Shown here: in pieces, positions 60,700 to 64,000 of the stretch
How the letters are laid out: each line of letters begins with the position of its first letter
Position numbering within the stretch: the first letter of the stretch is position 1
From: Papilionanthe hookeriana x Papilionanthe teres
Lineage: Eukaryota; Streptophyta; Magnoliopsida; Asparagales; Orchidaceae
Length of the DNA: 64,000 nucleotides
Direction of reading: 5' to 3'
NCBI GenBank assembly: GCA_022702705.1
Contig: CM040422.1
Coordinates: 34,991,270 to 35,055,269, forward strand
Program-made: the position numbers and the translations under genes
Notes under the pieces: generated by a model
The model's database searches: none
The model's input: the letters and a program-made list of their open reading frames with translations, nothing else
Told to the model about the DNA's origin: nothing

Positions 60700-61656
60700 G
60701 TCTAGACAGCTGGTCAGCAATTTAATTATCAGATCCTTTCCAATCAGCTATCACAAAGTCAAATTCTTGCATTGGAAGTATCCATCTGAACAGTCTTGGT
60801 TTGACACTGAATGGTCAGTATACATCATGCATTTAGTTCCAATCAGATACGGTCTAAACTTTTTAAAGCCATACACTATAGCTAATAATTCTCTTTCAGT
60901 AGTAGTATAATTAATTTAAGCTTCATTAAGAGTTTTACTAGCATGGTAAATAAAATTGAACATTTTATCATACCTTTGCCTTAAAGCAACTCCAATCGCA
61001 TAATCACTGGCATCACACATAATTTCAAATGGTCTCTCCCAATAAGATGAAACAATCATAGGAGCAGTGATTAATTTTTCTTTTAATAGTTCAAAGGCAA
61101 TCAAACATTCTTCATTAAATTAAATCTCCTCTTTTTCTAAAAATTGGAACAAAGGTTTAGTAATTTTTAAAAAAATTTTAATATAACACCTGAAAATTCA
61201 GCATGTCCGAAGAAACTTCTTACCCCTCTCACAGGAGGTGGTAATTTCTCAATAATATGAATTTTTGCAGGGTCTACCTCCATAGGAAATTAAGAAATTT
61301 TATGCCTAAGCACAATTCCTCCTGCAACCCTAAATTGAATTTTTTCCCAAATCAGAACTAAATTTTTTTTTTCTCGCAAAGCTCCAAAACTTTTTATAAA
61401 TTATTCAAATATATGTCAAATGAAGTTCTGAATACAGAAAAGTCATCCATGAATACTTCTATTTCATTATCAATCAGATTACTAAAAATAGATCATGCAT
61501 CTTTGAAATGTTGCAGGTGCATTACATAATCCTAAGGGCATTCTTTAAAAAGCAAAAATTTCGTAAGGGCTAGTAAATGTAGTATTCTGTTGATCCTCAA
61601 GAGCAATAGGTATTTGATGATAACCAGTATATCCATCTAAAAAGTAATAGTACTTG
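60700..61656 (-). pseudogene. RT and RNase H of E3, interrupted by E4
   Basis: RT begins abruptly at 61656 inside the palm: FLDGYTGYHQIPIALEDQQ, then MPLGLCNAPATFQRCM and FMDDFSV, with stops between. RNase H piece 60916-61104 has PFEIMCDASDYAIGVAL. Everything upstream of the first palm motif is missing because the E4 LTR joins at 61657. Motifs match Ty3/gypsy, Athila-type. The F-M-D-D box is intact in sequence but not in frame. Confidence 0.82.
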
Positions 61657-63432
61657 TGTCTGGTGACCCGACCGCAGTTACACAAGTAAAATAGCTTATA
61701 AAAATTATGGCCAAACTTGACCCTAAATCATAGTAAGTGGCTAATGTATGATAATTAAAGATTAAAGTTTCTATAAATATAAATATAAACCGTACACTAG
61801 GGGTACTATGCAAGTATACATATCGTTGCAAGTAATATAGAGTTTTCTTTTTAAAACCCCAGATATCGATCCCACGAGGAAACTTATGTAAAAAAAAGAA
61901 AAAAGTAAGAAAAATCTATTCAAAACTAATCAACTAAAAACAAAACTAGGCAAGTTACTCAAGTAGAAATTACAAGTAAGAAGGTAATTTTAATGCTTTA
62001 ACACAATAAACAAAGATTCTTTCCCCATACGAAATATTTCATGATTAGTAGATATCTAAATTATCTTGAGAAGTTTGAGAATGTGGAATTGTGACAAATA
62101 GAAGCATAGATATTCTTTAACTCTTTCTGTAAGTAGCAAATAACATTATCTAGTTTTAAAAGATTGATTTATGATGTATTGTTAGTAGTAAGGACTAATT
62201 TTAGGATGTCACTTCTAGATTACCCCAGAGTGCCTATGGTCGGGACTACTAGTGACCCGTCGCCTTTCTTTTAATCCAAATTGATAGAATTTAGCCTGTC
62301 ACTCTAAAAATATAATCAATTCTATGCCCTTCAAAGATTATGTTCTTATCTATTTACACCTCCCCTTCAAGGATTTACAATCTACTTTTCCAAGAGAAAT
62401 GTGATACATACAAGTTAAGAACTCTTAGCCCACGGTCAGATCATAAGAATTCTCCACAGATTTTAATGATACAAAAGGCTAATTTGTAGGGTGAATGAAG
62501 ATCAGGTAAAGTATCATCACAAATTATGGAAGAAGAAAAGGCAAAGTTCTCAAAACCAAATTATATCTTTAACAAATCAGTTCATATTCTTAGGGAGAAA
62601 GAGAAGAAAAATACTCATAAAACATCATATTCACACCACAATTCATATTTATATAATCCAAATTCAAAGTACAAAACTTAAGAACCAATATATAAATACT
62701 TATCTGGAACGATATCCAAGCAATCCTTGAAGTTTCTCTGACTGCAACTGACTTTTAAAAGACCCCAACTCCAGCAATCACACTAAAACACTCTAAACTC
62801 TCACTAAAGTAAGAAAATGTAAAGAGAAAATAACTCCAAATCTTTAACTCAATGACAACAAACGCCTCCAACACCCTTTTTGCTGTAGAATAATTCTATA
62901 TTTATAGAGCTTCAAAAATGACCAGGGGTTGCTTAAGGCACCTGTTCAAAATTCGACTATATTCAACGAATCTTCTAGAGAGTAACCGTGGTGCCTAGGC
63001 ACCAGATCTGGCGTCTAGGTGCCAGCTTTCTGCGAGAATGGACGCATCCCTTCATTGTTTGAGTCGCATCTCAATTGAAAAACTGATTCCCTATTTTTAT
63101 ATTCATTGTATCTTGTTTTTAACTTGTGGGAATTTGTCCAGAGACTTCAAGATTGATTCAGAAGCATTTATAACCATCCCAAAACCGTCCAAGAATTCTC
63201 TAGATTCCACTGCTGTGTCTGACGCTTAGGCGCTAGAATTAGCCTTTTTCTTTTTGTCCTCACTTATCTCATTTTTGCTCATTTTTCTCCTTTTTTTACT
63301 CTTTTTCTTCATAAACTCATTTTCTTGTACCTGCAACAAAAAAAATAAGAAATAACTTTCATTAAAGGGTAATATCCTTAAAATATTAATAAAAAAATGC
63401 TATAAAATTTTTGGTAATTTTAACGTGGATCA
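61657..63432 (-). mobile_element. 3' LTR of Athila-like element E4, inserted in E3 RT
   Basis: On minus it starts TGATCCACGTTA at 63432, after a TTTGGGAGAAT tract, and ends CCAGACA at 61657, about 1.78 kb. It shares the GTATACATATCGTT and ATCGATCCCACGAGGAA blocks with the E3 LTR, and the ACGGTCAGATCATAAGAATTC-type block (62430) with element C (8780, reverse). A perfect palindrome lies at 62989-63004. The right-hand flank is beyond the window, so the target duplication cannot be checked. Confidence 0.72.
62989..63004. repeat. Perfect 16-bp palindrome in the E4 LTR
   Basis: TGGTGCCTAGGCACCA, followed within 6 bases by TGGCGTCTAGGTGCCA, a related imperfect palindrome. It occupies the GC-rich module position of the LTR. 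Confidence 0.8.
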
Positions 63433-64000
63433 ATTCTCCCAAACTTAAACATTGGTTGTCCTCAAGTAACTTTTTACTACAAAAAAACAATAACCTATGG
63501 AGAAAAAATTCGTTAAGACTTCTATAACTGTTCATTTTATAAATAAAATAATGAAACTTAAAAAGCCTCTTTTATTAACTTAGGCTAAAACTAAAAATAT
63601 GTAAAATATTTAATAATTAAGTGTTAAGAACTCTCTTCTCCTATCTATGTCAAATAAATAATTGCAATTTTTCATATTAAGAACATATAGATAATTTACA
63701 AGAAAAATATTTTCATGATAACTCTACTAGTAAGGATGCAAATATTAGAAACATAAGTAAAAAATGTAATTAGGTCTCTTCTTATACGTTAATTCAAGTG
63801 AAGCCAATTTTTTATTAGACATCTCCTCTAGCTTCTCCTTACATATTTTTCATTTTTGGCTTTTTTCATTTTTAAATTTTTCTTTTGATTTTACCACTTC
63901 TCTCTTCTTTTTTTTTTTACTTTAAGGATTACTATATCTGGATAGCCTGTTAATGATTTTGAACTTTACCATCCTTAGCTTATATTTAAAGACTTAAAAC
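63433..64000 (-). mobile_element. E4 polypurine tract and 3' untranslated region, cut by the window
   Basis: Homologous to 54640-55200 of E3: the GTTGTCCTCAAGTAAC block near 63460 matches TTGTCCTCAAGTAATCC near 54665, and a C/T-rich run at 63830-63920 matches 55050-55140. No ORF. Confidence 0.65.

Overview
The window reads as plant (angiosperm) heterochromatin. It is AT-rich and built from nested, decayed LTR retrotransposons of the Ty3/gypsy superfamily. I see no intact host gene, rRNA, tRNA or CRISPR array. Most long open frames are either retroelement domains or chance frames inside repeats. The species cannot be named from the sequence.

Two retroelement groups alternate. The first is a giant Tat-lineage family with LTRs of about 7.5 kb. 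A partial LTR fills 1-3853. Element E1 (minus strand) runs from 40804 back to about 9383: a truncated 5' LTR (36817-40804), a leader, ORF1, gag, protease, RT-RNase H, a second RNase H, integrase, then an extra ORF with an AlkB-like 2-oxoglutarate/Fe(II) dioxygenase domain (26192-27668), an 82-bp tandem array, and a 3' LTR (9383-13710 plus 21205-24292). That 3' LTR is split by a younger solo LTR of the same family (13711-21204) with a perfect 5-bp target duplication. A second, more diverged Tat element, E2, keeps only its 3' LTR (45916-49917), repeat-rich 3' region and a broken AlkB remnant (52583-52958).

The second group is Athila-like. There is a plus-strand 3' half (3854-9377), a 5' leader with its primer-binding site (40842-43860), a minus-strand element E3 (52959-61656: RT remnant, RNase H, integrase, two tandem env-position ORFs, 3' LTR), and the 3' end of another element, E4 (61657-64000), inserted into E3's RT.

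Order of events from the nesting: E1 landed beside an Athila-like primer-binding site, and a solo LTR later landed in E1. E3 landed in E2's AlkB ORF, and E4 then landed in E3. All coding regions carry stops, frameshifts or lost catalytic residues, so nothing here is likely autonomous. The observation most worth following is the AlkB-like (ALKBH9/10-type) domain, found at the same place in two diverged members of one retrotransposon family.
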